From positions 1 through 64,000 of the forward strand of contig NZ_JWIF01000065.1 of assembly GCF_000812685.1 (NCBI RefSeq): a DNA stretch of 64,000 nt, in the 5' to 3' direction. Under the pieces are notes generated by a model that worked only from the letters and a program-made list of their open reading frames with translations, did no database searches and was not told the DNA's origin. Positions 33,740-43,623 of this stretch are shown piece by piece; positions within the stretch are counted from its first letter, which is position 1; each line of letters begins with the position of its first letter. A program made the translations under genes and the position numbers. Source of the stretch: Halocynthiibacter namhaensis. GTDB lineage: Bacteria > Pseudomonadota > Alphaproteobacteria > Rhodobacterales > Rhodobacteraceae.

Positions 33740-35752
33740 ATGAACTACCGAACTGAGATAGATGGTTTACGCGCTATCGCCATATTGGGAGTGGTGCTGT
33801 TTCACGCTGGTTTTACGCAGCTGTCTGGTGGATTTGCCGGCGTCGACGTGTTTTTTGTGATTTCAGGGTTCTTGATAGGTGGCATAATTCTCGACGAACT
33901 TGCCGCTGGGCGTTTTTCATTCCGAAAGTTTTATGCGCGACGGATTCGGCGAATCCTGCCGGCACTTGTTGTCATGATCCTAATTGTGATGTGCCTCGGT
34001 TGGTTCAGTTTAATGCCTCAGAGTTACCGATACTTGGGGGGCGGGGCGATCACGGCGCTCATCTCGTTGAGCAACTTGTGGTTTTATGCGCGTATCGACT
34101 ACTTTAACCCTGCGGCAAAACAAGATCCTCTGATTCATACCTGGAGCCTGGGAATCGAGGAGCAGTTTTATCTCGTTATTCCATTGCTGCTTGTTATTGT
34201 TTGGCGCTTGCGGCCAACTGCGGTGCTGCCCGTGCTGGTGTGTTTGACCATTGTCAGTTTTATGACCGCCTTTTTGACCGCAAGCGAATTGCGGATGGAA
34301 GCATTTTATCTTTTGCACACCCGAGCTTGGGAGCTTCTTGCGGGTGTCTTGACTGCCTTTTGGCAGCGCCAGAAGAGCCTTGATTTAAGGTTGCAAAATC
34401 CAGCGTTCGCCGCCGGGGTCTTTCTTATTGTATTTGGTCTTTGGGCCGTCCCACCAACTGCGCCGTGGCCGGGAGTTTGGACTCTTCCGGCAATAGTCGG
34501 GACAGTTTTGGTTCTTATTGCTCCGAAGGCATCTCCGATGCTGAAATATTTGTTGGCGAACCCAGTATTTCGCTTTTTCGGGCTTATTTCTTACTCAATG
34601 TATCTTTGGCATCAGCCTATCATTAGTCTGCTTAAGACCACACAAATGTGGCCAACCGATGGTCTTGGCGTGCTTACTGTTCTGTTGTTCCTCGTTGTGG
34701 TTTCGACAGTGAGCTGGAAGTTTGTCGAACAGCCCTTTCGCGGATCTACGCCATTGCATTGGCCAAAGCGATTTTTGCTTGTCGGTAGTTTCGTTGCGAT
34801 TTGGGCCTTTGCAATCGCAGGTCATATTTCAGAAGGTTTTCCAACGCGGATGCCTGGCAAAGTGCTGCAGGTTCTTGCCGCCGAAGAAGATTATAGTTCG
34901 ACATATCGAAAATGCATCGTCGTCAGAAAACAGGTGCCGAACTTTGACTACGAGCAAAGCTGTGTGTTTGGTCCGGATGAGGAGCCCTCATTGCTCATTC
35001 TAGGCGACAGTCATGCCGCGACATTAGCCCAGCCGTTGGCCGAGGAGTTAGCGAAGCGGGACATCGCGTCAAGGCAACTAACCTTGTCAAGCTGCCTTCC
35101 AATTGGAGGCTTGATCAATGTCGGTCAATCACGTGCCGAGCAATGTCCTGCGTTTAACAGTGGGGTTCTGGGTTTCCTTGAAACGGCACCTGAAATCACG
35201 GAAGTTGTGCTTTATGCCAATTGGACGAATTATCTTTTTGATGAATCTGAACCTGACATGTTTGGAGCAATTGGTGAAAGTGGGTTTTACAGCGTGCCTC
35301 ACAACGCAGCTGAACCGGCTTCCCAACTCCTCAGAGAACAAGCGTTCTCACACGCCCTATCTCAGCAATTGGTCGCTTTGGCTGAAGGTGGGCGCCATAT
35401 CACACTTGTTCTGTCCAGCCCGCGCCCCAACGTGGATCTGCCGCGCTACTTTGCGACAAGACTCTGGTGGGGGGATGCGCTGCCCGAAAGATACAGTTTT
35501 CCGCGAGAATTTCATGAAACATTGTATCGACGGCTTCAAATCGTTTTTGAGGCCGCAATAATGCAGTCGGACCTCCCTGAGAGCCAAATCTCTCTTGTAT
35601 CCCCGACAGAATTATTCTGTTCCGGTCAGCAGTGCGATGTTATTCAAAACGGTAAGATACTATATACTGACGGGGACCATCTATCCTTGTCAGGAATTGC
35701 CATCTTACAGCCCGCAATCGCGAACGCAGTACTTAACGGTTCAGGGCAATAG
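33740..35752 (+). CDS. OafA-type acyltransferase with SGNH domain
   Basis: A 670-residue membrane protein. Residues 1 to about 350 are an acyltransferase-3 domain with about ten membrane segments, beginning YRTEIDGLRAIAILGVVLFH (the catalytic His is expected here) and GVDVFFVISGFLIGG. Residues about 415-665 are a periplasmic SGNH-type domain: LLILGDSHAATLA holds the serine and DGDHLSLSGI the Asp/His pair. Such two-domain proteins O-acetylate surface polysaccharides or peptidoglycan. The ATG at 33740 matches the family start; a TTG at 33710 adds ten unlikely residues. Base composition is more A+T rich than in the neighbours. No glycan biosynthesis genes are adjacent, so the acceptor is unknown. 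Confidence 0.88.
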   Translation: MNYRTEIDGLRAIAILGVVLFHAGFTQLSGGFAGVDVFFVISGFLIGGIILDELAAGRFSFRKFYARRIRRILPALVVMILIVMCLGWFSLMPQSYRYLGGGAITALISLSNLWFYARIDYFNPAAKQDPLIHTWSLGIEEQFYLVIPLLLVIVWRLRPTAVLPVLVCLTIVSFMTAFLTASELRMEAFYLLHTRAWELLAGVLTAFWQRQKSLDLRLQNPAFAAGVFLIVFGLWAVPPTAPWPGVWTLPAIVGTVLVLIAPKASPMLKYLLANPVFRFFGLISYSMYLWHQPIISLLKTTQMWPTDGLGVLTVLLFLVVVSTVSWKFVEQPFRGSTPLHWPKRFLLVGSFVAIWAFAIAGHISEGFPTRMPGKVLQVLAAEEDYSSTYRKCIVVRKQVPNFDYEQSCVFGPDEEPSLLILGDSHAATLAQPLAEELAKRDIASRQLTLSSCLPIGGLINVGQSRAEQCPAFNSGVLGFLETAPEITEVVLYANWTNYLFDESEPDMFGAIGESGFYSVPHNAAEPASQLLREQAFSHALSQQLVALAEGGRHITLVLSSPRPNVDLPRYFATRLWWGDALPERYSFPREFHETLYRRLQIVFEAAIMQSDLPESQISLVSPTELFCSGQQCDVIQNGKILYTDGDHLSLSGIAILQPAIANAVLNGSGQ

Positions 35753-35776
35753 CCGTTCGAACAAGGGTTAAGGGTA

Positions 35777-36268
35777 TTACTCGTTTTGCGCTGCACGCGG
35801 GTTGGTCAGGGTGGCGATGTCTGTCAGATCCCAAGACATGCCCTTGTTGCGAAAGATACGCTTGTCTTTGTTTGGATAGTCGGCAACGTCATGATCCAGG
35901 CGTTGTCCAATCACCAGAAAACGCAGGGGAATGTCGCCCGTGTTGGTGATGGAATGTGCGTCTCCGCCGGCCGGGTAGCCCAGAAAATCGCCTGCTGAGA
36001 TGTCATCTCTTCTGTCACTGGTTAAGGCCGTGCCCGTGCCTTCAAGGATATAGACGCATTCGTCTTCAAAGTAGTGAACGTGATGTTCTGTGCTGTCCTG
36101 CCCGGGGGCGATTTCCATCAGATGCACGCCCAGCCCCGTCAATCCGCAAAGGTCACCTAGGGATTTCTGAAGGCGGCTGGCATTTGGGTTGAGAAAATGA
36201 GTTTTTGCGACACCGTCCAAGGCGTCGATCTCGGATGCTTTGATTAGGGTTGGTTTTACGGTTTGCAT
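35777..36268 (-). CDS. Cupin-domain protein
   Basis: A 163-residue single-domain cupin. The metal-binding motif shows as HHVHYFEDECVYILEGTG (two histidines and a glutamate) with a second motif at PAGGDAHSITNTG. The N-terminus (TVKPTLIKASEIDALDG) is as in small cytosolic cupins of unknown substrate. The frame is open to 36367, but ATG 36268 has GAGG seven bases upstream. It lies downstream of the M20 peptidase gene on the same strand, with a terminator between them. It is convergent with the acyltransferase, 24 bases away. The reaction cannot be assigned. Confidence 0.75.
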   Translation of the reverse strand: MQTVKPTLIKASEIDALDGVAKTHFLNPNASRLQKSLGDLCGLTGLGVHLMEIAPGQDSTEHHVHYFEDECVYILEGTGTALTSDRRDDISAGDFLGYPAGGDAHSITNTGDIPLRFLVIGQRLDHDVADYPNKDKRIFRNKGMSWDLTDIATLTNPRAAQNE

Positions 36269-36295
36269 CTCGGCGCCTCGCATAAAGCTTGCATA

Positions 36296-36323
36296 AGAAA
36301 AGGGCCGCACGGTGGCGGCCCTT
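36296..36323 (-). terminator. Terminator of the M20 peptidase gene
   Basis: AAGGGCCGC / GCGGCCCTT, 9-bp perfect stem with 6-base loop, followed on the minus strand by TTCTTATG. It lies 7 bases after the peptidase stop. Confidence 0.8.
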
Positions 36324-36330
36324 GTGAGGT

Positions 36331-37719
36331 TTAGTTTTGTGCCAGTTTGTCCAGCATCCGCGCCCAAGATCGGATACCCTTGTGGAAGCTTTGCACGTTG
36401 TATTTCTCATTCGGGGAATGGATGCGATCATCGTCATTGGCAAAGCCCATCAATAGGCTTTCCATGCCCCAGATTGACTTAAAGAAGCCCGCGATTGGGA
36501 TTGACCCACCCATGCCTACGAACACGGCTTCGCGTTCCCATTCGTCTGAGAGGGCTGATTTCGCCGCGACAAATTCAGGGCGGTCAATATCCATTACGCT
36601 GGCTTTTGATCCCTCAAGGTCTTGGTTCCACGTGATTTTCGCATCCTGAGGCAGGCGATCTTCCACATGCTTGCGCAGGGCGGCGCGCAGTTTGTCTGGG
36701 TCCATATCGCCAACCAGGCGACAGGTGATTTTACAATGGGCATCCGCCGGGATCACGGTTTTGGTGCCAGCACCGTTATAGCCGCCCCAAAGCCCGTTGA
36801 TTTCCAATGTTGGGCGGGACCATTGCTGTTCCAGCGCGGAATAACCGTCTTCGCCATGGGCTTTGCTCATGCCGGCGAATTCAAGATATTCACTTTCATT
36901 AAAACCACAGTTTTTCCAGGCTGCAAGTTGTTGGCTTGGGACATCTTCCACACCATCATAAAACCCGTCCACGGTCACGCGGCCTTGGTCATCATGGAAG
37001 GTGGCGATCAGTTTTGAGATCTCGCGCAAAGGGTTCAGGGCAGGGCCGCCATAGTGACCTGAATGCAGATCAAGGGCAGGGCCGGTCAGGGTGAATTCAT
37101 CTTTCAACATGCCACGCAGTTGGGATGCGATAGATGGGACACCGGGCGAGACCATGCCCGTGTCACAGATCAAGGCGATATCGCAGGTCAATTCGTCCTT
37201 ATGGGCTTCCATGAAGGGCACCAAGGACGGTGAACCTGATTCCTCTTCGCCTTCCATGAAGAAGGTGATTTTGACCGGCATAGTCCCGTGGATCTTTTTA
37301 TAGGCACGGCAGGCCTCGATAAAGGTCATCAACTGGCCCTTGTCATCACTTGAACCCCGTGCACGGATCACGTCACCTTCGGGGCGGGCCTCGATCGTGG
37401 GTTCAAACGGTGGCACATCCCAAAGTTCCAGCGGGTCAACCGGTTGCACGTCATAATGGCCATAAAACAACACATGCGGCACGTTATCAGGGGCGTTTGG
37501 ATCATGGGCGACGACCATGGGATGGCCCGTGGTCATACGTTTTTCTGCGTCAAAGCCGATGGTTTTCAAATCCGCAACCAGCCAGTCAGCGGCCTTTTCA
37601 CAATCGGCTTTATAGGCCGGATCGGTTGAGATGGATTGAATGCGCAGAAGACCCTTTAGGCGTTCCATCGCATCATCAAGACTGTTGTCAATTTCGTCCA
37701 ATACGGCGTTCAGGCTCAT
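36331..37719 (-). CDS. M20 family dipeptidase
   Basis: A 462-residue zinc peptidase of the M20/M25/M40 family, CNDP-like branch. Metal and catalytic motifs are FYGHYDVQP (His and Asp) near residue 88, RGSSDDKGQ near 120 with the bridging Asp, and MEGEEESGSPS near 155 with the catalytic Glu pair. A dimerisation/lid domain occupies the middle. It hydrolyses dipeptides or related amides in the cytosol; the exact substrate is open. The ATG at 37719 has GGAG nine bases upstream, and the longer frame to 37833 has no family-like sequence. It is divergent from a small exported protein. Confidence 0.87.
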   Translation of the reverse strand: MSLNAVLDEIDNSLDDAMERLKGLLRIQSISTDPAYKADCEKAADWLVADLKTIGFDAEKRMTTGHPMVVAHDPNAPDNVPHVLFYGHYDVQPVDPLELWDVPPFEPTIEARPEGDVIRARGSSDDKGQLMTFIEACRAYKKIHGTMPVKITFFMEGEEESGSPSLVPFMEAHKDELTCDIALICDTGMVSPGVPSIASQLRGMLKDEFTLTGPALDLHSGHYGGPALNPLREISKLIATFHDDQGRVTVDGFYDGVEDVPSQQLAAWKNCGFNESEYLEFAGMSKAHGEDGYSALEQQWSRPTLEINGLWGGYNGAGTKTVIPADAHCKITCRLVGDMDPDKLRAALRKHVEDRLPQDAKITWNQDLEGSKASVMDIDRPEFVAAKSALSDEWEREAVFVGMGGSIPIAGFFKSIWGMESLLMGFANDDDRIHSPNEKYNVQSFHKGIRSWARMLDKLAQN

Positions 37720-37883
37720 GGGGGGTCTCCAAAGTAGGTGGGTGTTTTGGGCACTCTGGCGTGGGTTGCGGCGGATGTCCAGATGACTGCGCGGCCTAGG
37801 ATGATTGTCACGACTGGCGAAGATCAGGCGCATCTGGCAAACTGGGACGATCCTTTACCAAAGATTCTCGCAGGAGCACGAAG

Positions 37884-38501
37884 ATGACGACGTTTTCAAA
37901 AGGGATTTCCCATATCGCTGTGGCCGTTGGCCTGACGGTTTTGACGCTGCCTGGGGCTTTTGCCCAGGACCTGCCTGTTGACAGTCGCGATGCGCGCGGG
38001 ATGTTATTTGATCGCAAGGGCGGCCAAGTTGTCGTCTTGGAACAGGACTTTCTGACTGAGGCACAGGTTGCGCAACTCGCAGCGATGGGCGGCGCTATTC
38101 CCTATTATGGCGCGGTGGCTATGGCCCCGGATGAGGGCATGTTGTCCGAAACAAATCAGGCGGCAGCGAACCATCATTCCATTGCGGCAGCTGAAACGGC
38201 AGCTTTGGCGGCGTGCAATACGGCGCGTTCTGGTGGTCAAAGATGTGTGATTGTGCTTCATTTCTTGCCCAATGCCTATGAATCTGGGCGCGCGCTTGAG
38301 CTATCACAATCCGCAACCGAGGAATTTCGCACATTTCGCCGCGGTCGTGGCGAGAAGGCTTTTGCAATTTCCCCATCAACCGGGTCCTTCGCTTCTGAGA
38401 CAGGGGCAGGGGCTGAAAGCACGGCGATTGCGGCCTGTAATGCAGGCGCAGATGGTGCAAATGTGACTGCGACGGATTGTTACACGGTGATTGTGAACTA
38501 A
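37884..38501 (+). CDS. Periplasmic protein with paired-cysteine repeat (DUF4189-like)
   Basis: A 205-residue protein with a signal peptide (HIAVAVGLTVLTLPGAFA|QDL). The mature part has two similar segments ending in cysteine pairs: ETAALAACNTARSGGQRCVIVLHF and ESTAIAACNAGADGANVTATDCYTVIV. This pattern recalls the DUF4189 family of exported proteins. The gene lies directly upstream of hemA on the same strand; relatives next to hemA are sometimes labelled as 5-aminolevulinate synthase, which this sequence clearly is not. Function unknown. Confidence 0.65.
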   Translation: MTTFSKGISHIAVAVGLTVLTLPGAFAQDLPVDSRDARGMLFDRKGGQVVVLEQDFLTEAQVAQLAAMGGAIPYYGAVAMAPDEGMLSETNQAAANHHSIAAAETAALAACNTARSGGQRCVIVLHFLPNAYESGRALELSQSATEEFRTFRRGRGEKAFAISPSTGSFASETGAGAESTAIAACNAGADGANVTATDCYTVIVN

Positions 38502-38525
38502 ATGCTATCATAGGACTGGATTTAT

Positions 38526-38539
38526 CTGATCTATATCAA
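38526..38539 (+). promoter_or_regulatory. Fnr-type (FnrL) box upstream of hemA
   Basis: CTGATCTATATCAA matches the FNR consensus TTGAT-N4-ATCAA at 9 of 10 positions, 101 bases before the hemA start. FnrL control of hemA is established in Rhodobacter sphaeroides, so oxygen-dependent control here is likely. Confidence 0.7.
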
Positions 38540-38639
38540 GTAATAGGTCATAAATCCGGACTATGAGTCCGACAAAGGGATTCCTTTTGAGTCCCGCGTG
38601 AACAATCGCCCTTTATGGGCTGCCAGCTGAGGTGCCACT

Positions 38640-39863
38640 TTGGATTACTCCGCCAGTATCGACGCAGCGCTGCAAAGCCTGCATGACGAGGGCCGTTACC
38701 GGACCTTTATCGACATCGAACGCACGCGTGGGCAATTTCCCCATGCAACTTGGACACGCCCGGATGGCACTCAAACCCCGGTCACTGTCTGGTGTGGCAA
38801 TGATTACCTTGGCATGGGGCAAAACCCGGTTGTTCTAAAGGCAATGCATGATGCGATTGACGCAACAGGTGCGGGTTCTGGTGGCACACGCAATATTTCC
38901 GGCACGACCGTCTATCACAAACAGTTGGAAGCCAGCCTGGCCGATCTACATGGCAAAGAAGCAGCCTTGCTGTTTACCTCAGCCTATATCGCCAATGACG
39001 CGACACTTTCCACATTGCCAAAGATTTTCCCTGGTCTGATCATCTATTCTGATGCGTTGAATCATGCCTCTATGATTGAAGGTGTGCGTCGTAACGGTGG
39101 TGCGAAACGCGTGTTCCGTCACAATGACGTTGAACATCTGCGTGAACTACTGGCTGCCGATGACCCAAGCGTGCCAAAGCTGATCGCCTTTGAATCTATC
39201 TATTCCATGGATGGTGATTTCGGCCCGATTGAGGCGATCATCGAGCTGGCAGAAGAATTCAACGCGCTGACCTATATTGACGAGGTCCACGCGGTTGGCA
39301 TGTATGGCCCGCGCGGGGGCGGGGTCTCGGAACAAGACAACCTGGCCCATCGCATCGACATCATCAATGGCACGCTTGCGAAAGCTTACGGCGTCATGGG
39401 TGGCTATATCACGGCCAGCGCGAAAATGGTGGATGCTGTGCGCTCTTATGCGCCAGGCTTTATCTTTACCACATCCTTGGCACCTGCTGTTGCTGCCGGG
39501 GCAACCGCGTCTATCGAATATGTGAAAAACGCACCTGAATTGCGCGCCCAGCATCAAACGCAGGCTGCGATCTTGAAGTTGCGTCTCAAAGGTTTGGGCC
39601 TGCCGATTATTGATCACGGCAGCCATATCGTGCCTGTGCATGTGGGCAATCCTGTGAAATGCAAGATGATTTCCGACATGATGTTGGAAGATCACGGCAT
39701 TTATGTGCAACCGATCAACTATCCAACAGTGCCGCGTGGCACCGAACGTTTGCGTTTCACACCGTCGCCGGTGCATGGGCCGCGCGAAATGGACGCTTTG
39801 GTCACTGCGATGGATGGGCTTTGGTCGCATTGTGCGCTGAATCGTGCTGAAATGGCTGGATAA
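38640..39863 (+). CDS. hemA: 5-aminolevulinate synthase
   Basis: PLP enzyme of the Shemin pathway condensing glycine and succinyl-CoA to 5-aminolevulinate, first step of tetrapyrrole synthesis. 407 residues, normal length. Motifs are [16 protein letters not shown] at the start, [23 protein letters not shown] for substrate and cofactor, [11 protein letters not shown], and the PLP lysine in [13 protein letters not shown] near residue 248. It starts with TTG at 38640, with GAGG eight bases upstream; the family N-terminus ([11 protein letters not shown]) supports this. An Fnr-type box lies upstream. Confidence 0.96.
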   Translation: MDYSASIDAALQSLHDEGRYRTFIDIERTRGQFPHATWTRPDGTQTPVTVWCGNDYLGMGQNPVVLKAMHDAIDATGAGSGGTRNISGTTVYHKQLEASLADLHGKEAALLFTSAYIANDATLSTLPKIFPGLIIYSDALNHASMIEGVRRNGGAKRVFRHNDVEHLRELLAADDPSVPKLIAFESIYSMDGDFGPIEAIIELAEEFNALTYIDEVHAVGMYGPRGGGVSEQDNLAHRIDIINGTLAKAYGVMGGYITASAKMVDAVRSYAPGFIFTTSLAPAVAAGATASIEYVKNAPELRAQHQTQAAILKLRLKGLGLPIIDHGSHIVPVHVGNPVKCKMISDMMLEDHGIYVQPINYPTVPRGTERLRFTPSPVHGPREMDALVTAMDGLWSHCALNRAEMAG

Positions 39864-40007
39864 TTCCCCCTTTTTGTGAAAAATCATTTCATTATGCTAT
39901 AAAAGTCTAACTGATCGGGTATAAGAGAATCACTCGGCAGTTGGGGCAATTGGGTGAGCACATCATTGTTAAGTGATTGGTGCTATATATAAAAAAGGGA
40001 CAAAGGG

Positions 40008-41207
40008 ATGATCGGCCGTTTTAGATCACCTGTGCAGGTAGAACCGGAAGGGCCGAAAGGCTTTGACGATTTTGTTGTGCGCCTTGGCGACATGATGCGC
40101 GGCGAGCGTGCCACCCTTGGAAAGTCACTGCTGGATGTGCAGCGCGAATTGAAGATCAAAGCATCTTATGTCGCCGCCATCGAAAACGCTGACCCTTCTG
40201 CTTTTGAAACACCAGGCTTTATCGCCGGATATGTCCGTTCTTATGCGCGTTATCTGGGGATGGATCCGGATGAAGCGTTCAGCATTTTTTGTGCTGAAAG
40301 CGGGTTTGAGACAGCCCATGGCATGTCATCAAACGCATCAACCCTAAAGAATAACCGAAAAGCCATGACGCCGGTTGTGGCATCGTCTGATCCATTTGCG
40401 GATCCGAACGCCAAGTTTATCCCACAAGACAACCATCGTTTTTCTGCCGTTCAACCTGGCGCGCTTGGATCCTTGGCTGTGCTTATTGCATTGACCGGTG
40501 CGATTGGTTTTGGCGTTTGGACCGTGTTGAAAGAAATTCAACGGGTTGATATCGCACAGGAAATTAGTTCTGAAATCATTACGGATGATTTACAGTTAAC
40601 GGGACATGATCCATTGGCACGTCGCGAAAGCGGGGATATCGTTGTGGCAGCGATTGCCGCGTCAGATGCTGCTGCGTTTGAACGTTTGTATCGTCCCGAA
40701 GCTCTTGAAGTACCGGTTCTTGTGTCACGTGATGGCCCGATCGGGACGCTTGATCCATCCACAACGGGTGCCTTCGCCCCGACGCAATTCGCCAATGACG
40801 CGGCTGTAGATCTACCGCTGCGCGTTGCCGCTGCTGGGTATCTTGAGGGCGAGACCGAAGTGCAAGTGACGGCAGAGACCGCACCTGAATTGCGTTTGGT
40901 TGCTGTGCGTGCCTCTTGGGTGCGGGTACGTGGCGCAGGTGGCGCGATCTTGTTTGAAAAAATCATGAACGCTGGCGACGAATATATTCCCCCTCAAACA
41001 GAAGAGCCTGCCACATTGAAGGCGGGTGAATCTGGCGCAGTGTATTTTGCGATGGGTGATAAGATGTATGGCCCTGTTGGTCCACGCGGTCAGGTGACTT
41101 CGGAAGTTGTATTGTCTGCGGCATCGGTGTCGGAAACCTATGAGATTGCGGATCTCGACGCGGATCAAGATCTCGCCCGTGTTGTTGCGGAAGCACTTCC
41201 TGAGTAA
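40008..41207 (+). CDS. RodZ-like helix-turn-helix membrane protein
   Basis: A 399-residue protein. The N-terminal HTH_25 domain is at about 20-95 (LGDMMRGERATLGKSLLDVQRELKIKASYVAAIEN). One membrane segment lies at about 150-172 (LGSLAVLIALTGAIGFGVWTVL). The C-terminal DUF4115 beta domain, at about 300-375 (ELRLVAVRASWVRVRGAGGAILFEKIMNAGDEY), should be periplasmic. This is the RodZ layout; RodZ links MreB to the rod-shape peptidoglycan machinery. It directly precedes ispG, a gene order seen in many proteobacteria. GGGACAAAGGG precedes the start. Confidence 0.85.
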   Translation: MIGRFRSPVQVEPEGPKGFDDFVVRLGDMMRGERATLGKSLLDVQRELKIKASYVAAIENADPSAFETPGFIAGYVRSYARYLGMDPDEAFSIFCAESGFETAHGMSSNASTLKNNRKAMTPVVASSDPFADPNAKFIPQDNHRFSAVQPGALGSLAVLIALTGAIGFGVWTVLKEIQRVDIAQEISSEIITDDLQLTGHDPLARRESGDIVVAAIAASDAAAFERLYRPEALEVPVLVSRDGPIGTLDPSTTGAFAPTQFANDAAVDLPLRVAAAGYLEGETEVQVTAETAPELRLVAVRASWVRVRGAGGAILFEKIMNAGDEYIPPQTEEPATLKAGESGAVYFAMGDKMYGPVGPRGQVTSEVVLSAASVSETYEIADLDADQDLARVVAEALPE

Positions 41208-41316
41208 CTCCCGAACTGCAGCGACTGCGAAGATTTAGCGCGGGCACAGCCATTGCAGAGCCTGCCGAGCCTGCGTATATTTGCGCCAACGCACATCCCA
41301 AAAGCAGAGAACCGTC

Positions 41317-42444
41317 ATGACCCACAATCACATTCGTCCATGGCGCAATATCGAACGTCGTAAGTCACGTCAGATTATGGTGGGGAATGTACCCGTTGGG
41401 GGGGATGCGCCGATTGCGGTGCAAACAATGACCAACACGTTAACCACCGATGCTAAGGCGACGATTGAACAGGTTCTGCGTTGTGCCGAGGCTGGTGCCG
41501 ACATCGTGCGGGTTTCGGTTCCAGACGAGGCCTCATCAAAGGCGCTTAAAGAAATCGTGCGTGAAAGTCCGGTCCCGATCATTGCGGACATCCATTTCCA
41601 TTACAAACGCGGCATTGAAGCGGCTGAGGCGGGTGCGGCCTGTCTGCGGATTAACCCTGGGAATATCGGTAAGGAATCGCGGGTACGTGAGGTAATCAAA
41701 GCGGCACGGGATAACAATTGTTCCATGCGTATTGGGGTGAATGCTGGATCTCTTGAGAAACACCTGCTTGATAAATATGCGGAACCTTGCCCTGACGCGA
41801 TGGTTGAAAGTGGTCTGGATCACATCAAAATCCTGCAAGACAACGATTTTCACAATTTTAAGATTTCGCTGAAGGCCTCTGATGTGTTCATGACGGCCGC
41901 TGCCTATCACAGCCTGTCTGAACTCACGGATGCACCGATCCACCTTGGCGTGACCGAAGCCGGTGGTTTGATTTCGGGCACTGTAAAAAGCGCGATTGGC
42001 ATGGGAAACCTGCTTTGGGCGGGGATCGGTGACACCATCCGCGTCAGCCTGTCAGCGCCGCCGGAAGAAGAAGTGAAAATGGGCTTTGAGATTTTGAAAT
42101 CTCTGGGTCTGCGTCACCGCGGCGTGAACATCATTTCCTGCCCAAGCTGTGCGCGCCAGGGCTTTGACGTGATCAAAACCGTCGAGGCGCTTGAAACCCG
42201 TCTGGCCCATATCCACACCCCCATGAGCCTGTCGATCATTGGCTGTGTGGTCAACGGCCCGGGCGAGGCTTTGATGACGGATGTAGGGTTCACCGGCGGT
42301 GGGGCTGGGTCTGGCATGGTCTATTTGGCGGGTAAGGTCAGCCATAAGCTTAGCAATGATCAGATGATTGATCACATCGTTGAACAGGTTGAAGATCATG
42401 CTGCAAAGGTTGAAGCCGCGAATGCTGCTGATGCTGCCGAATAA
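41317..42444 (+). CDS. ispG: 4-hydroxy-3-methylbut-2-enyl-diphosphate synthase
   Basis: A 4Fe-4S enzyme of the non-mevalonate isoprenoid pathway, converting methylerythritol cyclodiphosphate to HMBPP. 375 residues, the short bacterial form. The TIM-barrel N-terminus shows [17 protein letters not shown] and RINPGNIG; the cluster domain shows [14 protein letters not shown] (CxxC) and [10 protein letters not shown] (third Cys). The ATG at 41317 fits the family, with AGAGAACC upstream; the frame is open 12 codons further. It follows the RodZ-like gene after 109 bases and may share its transcript. Confidence 0.95.
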   Translation: MTHNHIRPWRNIERRKSRQIMVGNVPVGGDAPIAVQTMTNTLTTDAKATIEQVLRCAEAGADIVRVSVPDEASSKALKEIVRESPVPIIADIHFHYKRGIEAAEAGAACLRINPGNIGKESRVREVIKAARDNNCSMRIGVNAGSLEKHLLDKYAEPCPDAMVESGLDHIKILQDNDFHNFKISLKASDVFMTAAAYHSLSELTDAPIHLGVTEAGGLISGTVKSAIGMGNLLWAGIGDTIRVSLSAPPEEEVKMGFEILKSLGLRHRGVNIISCPSCARQGFDVIKTVEALETRLAHIHTPMSLSIIGCVVNGPGEALMTDVGFTGGGAGSGMVYLAGKVSHKLSNDQMIDHIVEQVEDHAAKVEAANAADAAE

Positions 42445-42564
42445 CCGGATATTCAAAGCCCCCAGCTGTCAGAAATTCTCAATCTCTACAGCGTTTTGTT
42501 GAAAATACAGGGATACTTGCCTAATCTCTCCAAAGAGCGGGGTTTAGGGACGGGTCAGCTGCAA

Positions 42565-43623
42565 ATGTATCGAGCTTTCAGCGTTTTTTTATGTTTTCTA
42601 TTCGTATTTGTGACCCAAGCGAGGGCCGAAACTGAATATCCGCCCTATAGCAATTTATACGTCAATGATTATGCAGCGATCATTGATCGCCGAGATGAAA
42701 TCTATATCCAAGACGCGCTTGAGGCATTGCGAACGGAAACCGGAATTGAATTCACGGTACTGACGATACGAAATACCTCATTATATGATCATCACGGCCC
42801 GATTGAGCCTTTCGCCACGGGCCTTTTTAACCATTGGGGGATCGGCAATGCCGCAAAAAATGATGGCGTCCTGATGCTGATTTCCCGAAATGATCGGAAA
42901 ATGCGCATCGAAGTCGGATCCGGTTATGGGCGAACCAAAGACCGCCCGATGAAACGTATTATCGACAATATCATTATTCCGGATTTCAAAAGAGACGCCT
43001 ATTCCAGTGGCATTCGCAGAGGTGTCGATGCGGTTGTTTATGATCTCGCCGGTTATTACCCAGGCGATAAGGACAGTGGTTTTGTGACCAGAAGCATCAA
43101 CCGGGTGGACCGCTTCATTGACCGGTTTTCTGGGTGGTTTGTTGCTGCGCTTGCGGCCATATTTGGTGGCGCGGCTTTGGTCTATAAACGGTGGCGTCGC
43201 AGATCGCCCAGAAAGTGCCCAAGGGATGGTTCGCGCATGTCGCGGCTTGACGAGGATCAGGATAATGAGCATCTGTATGACGGCCAGAAGACCGAAGAAC
43301 ATCTGAAAAGCGTTGATTATGATGTCTGGACCTGCCGCCAATGTGATCATGTAACGATAGAAGCATATCGCAGTTGGTACACACGGTATGGTGCGTGCCG
43401 CCTTTGCAATTATCAAACGTTGCAAGGTGATACGACGATACTTAATCATGCGACCACCAGTTCCACTGGTCTGAAGCGTATTGATTATCATTGCCACAAT
43501 TGTCGCTCGGAATATTCGGCGACGGTTACGATCGCGCGCATAAGCAACTCATCCTCTCGTGGCGGTGGATCGTCTTTTGGGGGCGGGTCCTCTTCCGGGG
43601 GCGGGGCAAGCGGCAGTTGGTGA
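42565..43623 (+). CDS. TPM-domain membrane protein with cysteine-rich region and Gly/Ser tail
   Basis: The protein has 352 residues from ATG 42565. It has a signal peptide (RAFSVFLCFLFVFVTQARA), then a TPM domain at about 25-165 (LYVNDYAAIIDRRDEIYIQDALEALRTETGIEFTVLTI … IGNAAKNDGVLMLIS … IEVGSGYG). A membrane segment lies at about 195-215 (WFVAALAAIFGGAALVY). The cytosolic part has four CxxC-like pairs (CRQCDHV, CRLCNYQ, CHNCRSE and a C near PRKCPRDG), suggesting zinc ribbons, and ends in a Gly/Ser tail (GGGSSFGGG…). YgcG-type relatives have the tail directly after the membrane segment. It may act in membrane or photosystem-type protein maintenance, but the role is unproven. Confidence 0.75.
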   Translation: MYRAFSVFLCFLFVFVTQARAETEYPPYSNLYVNDYAAIIDRRDEIYIQDALEALRTETGIEFTVLTIRNTSLYDHHGPIEPFATGLFNHWGIGNAAKNDGVLMLISRNDRKMRIEVGSGYGRTKDRPMKRIIDNIIIPDFKRDAYSSGIRRGVDAVVYDLAGYYPGDKDSGFVTRSINRVDRFIDRFSGWFVAALAAIFGGAALVYKRWRRRSPRKCPRDGSRMSRLDEDQDNEHLYDGQKTEEHLKSVDYDVWTCRQCDHVTIEAYRSWYTRYGACRLCNYQTLQGDTTILNHATTSSTGLKRIDYHCHNCRSEYSATVTIARISNSSSRGGGSSFGGGSSSGGGASGSW

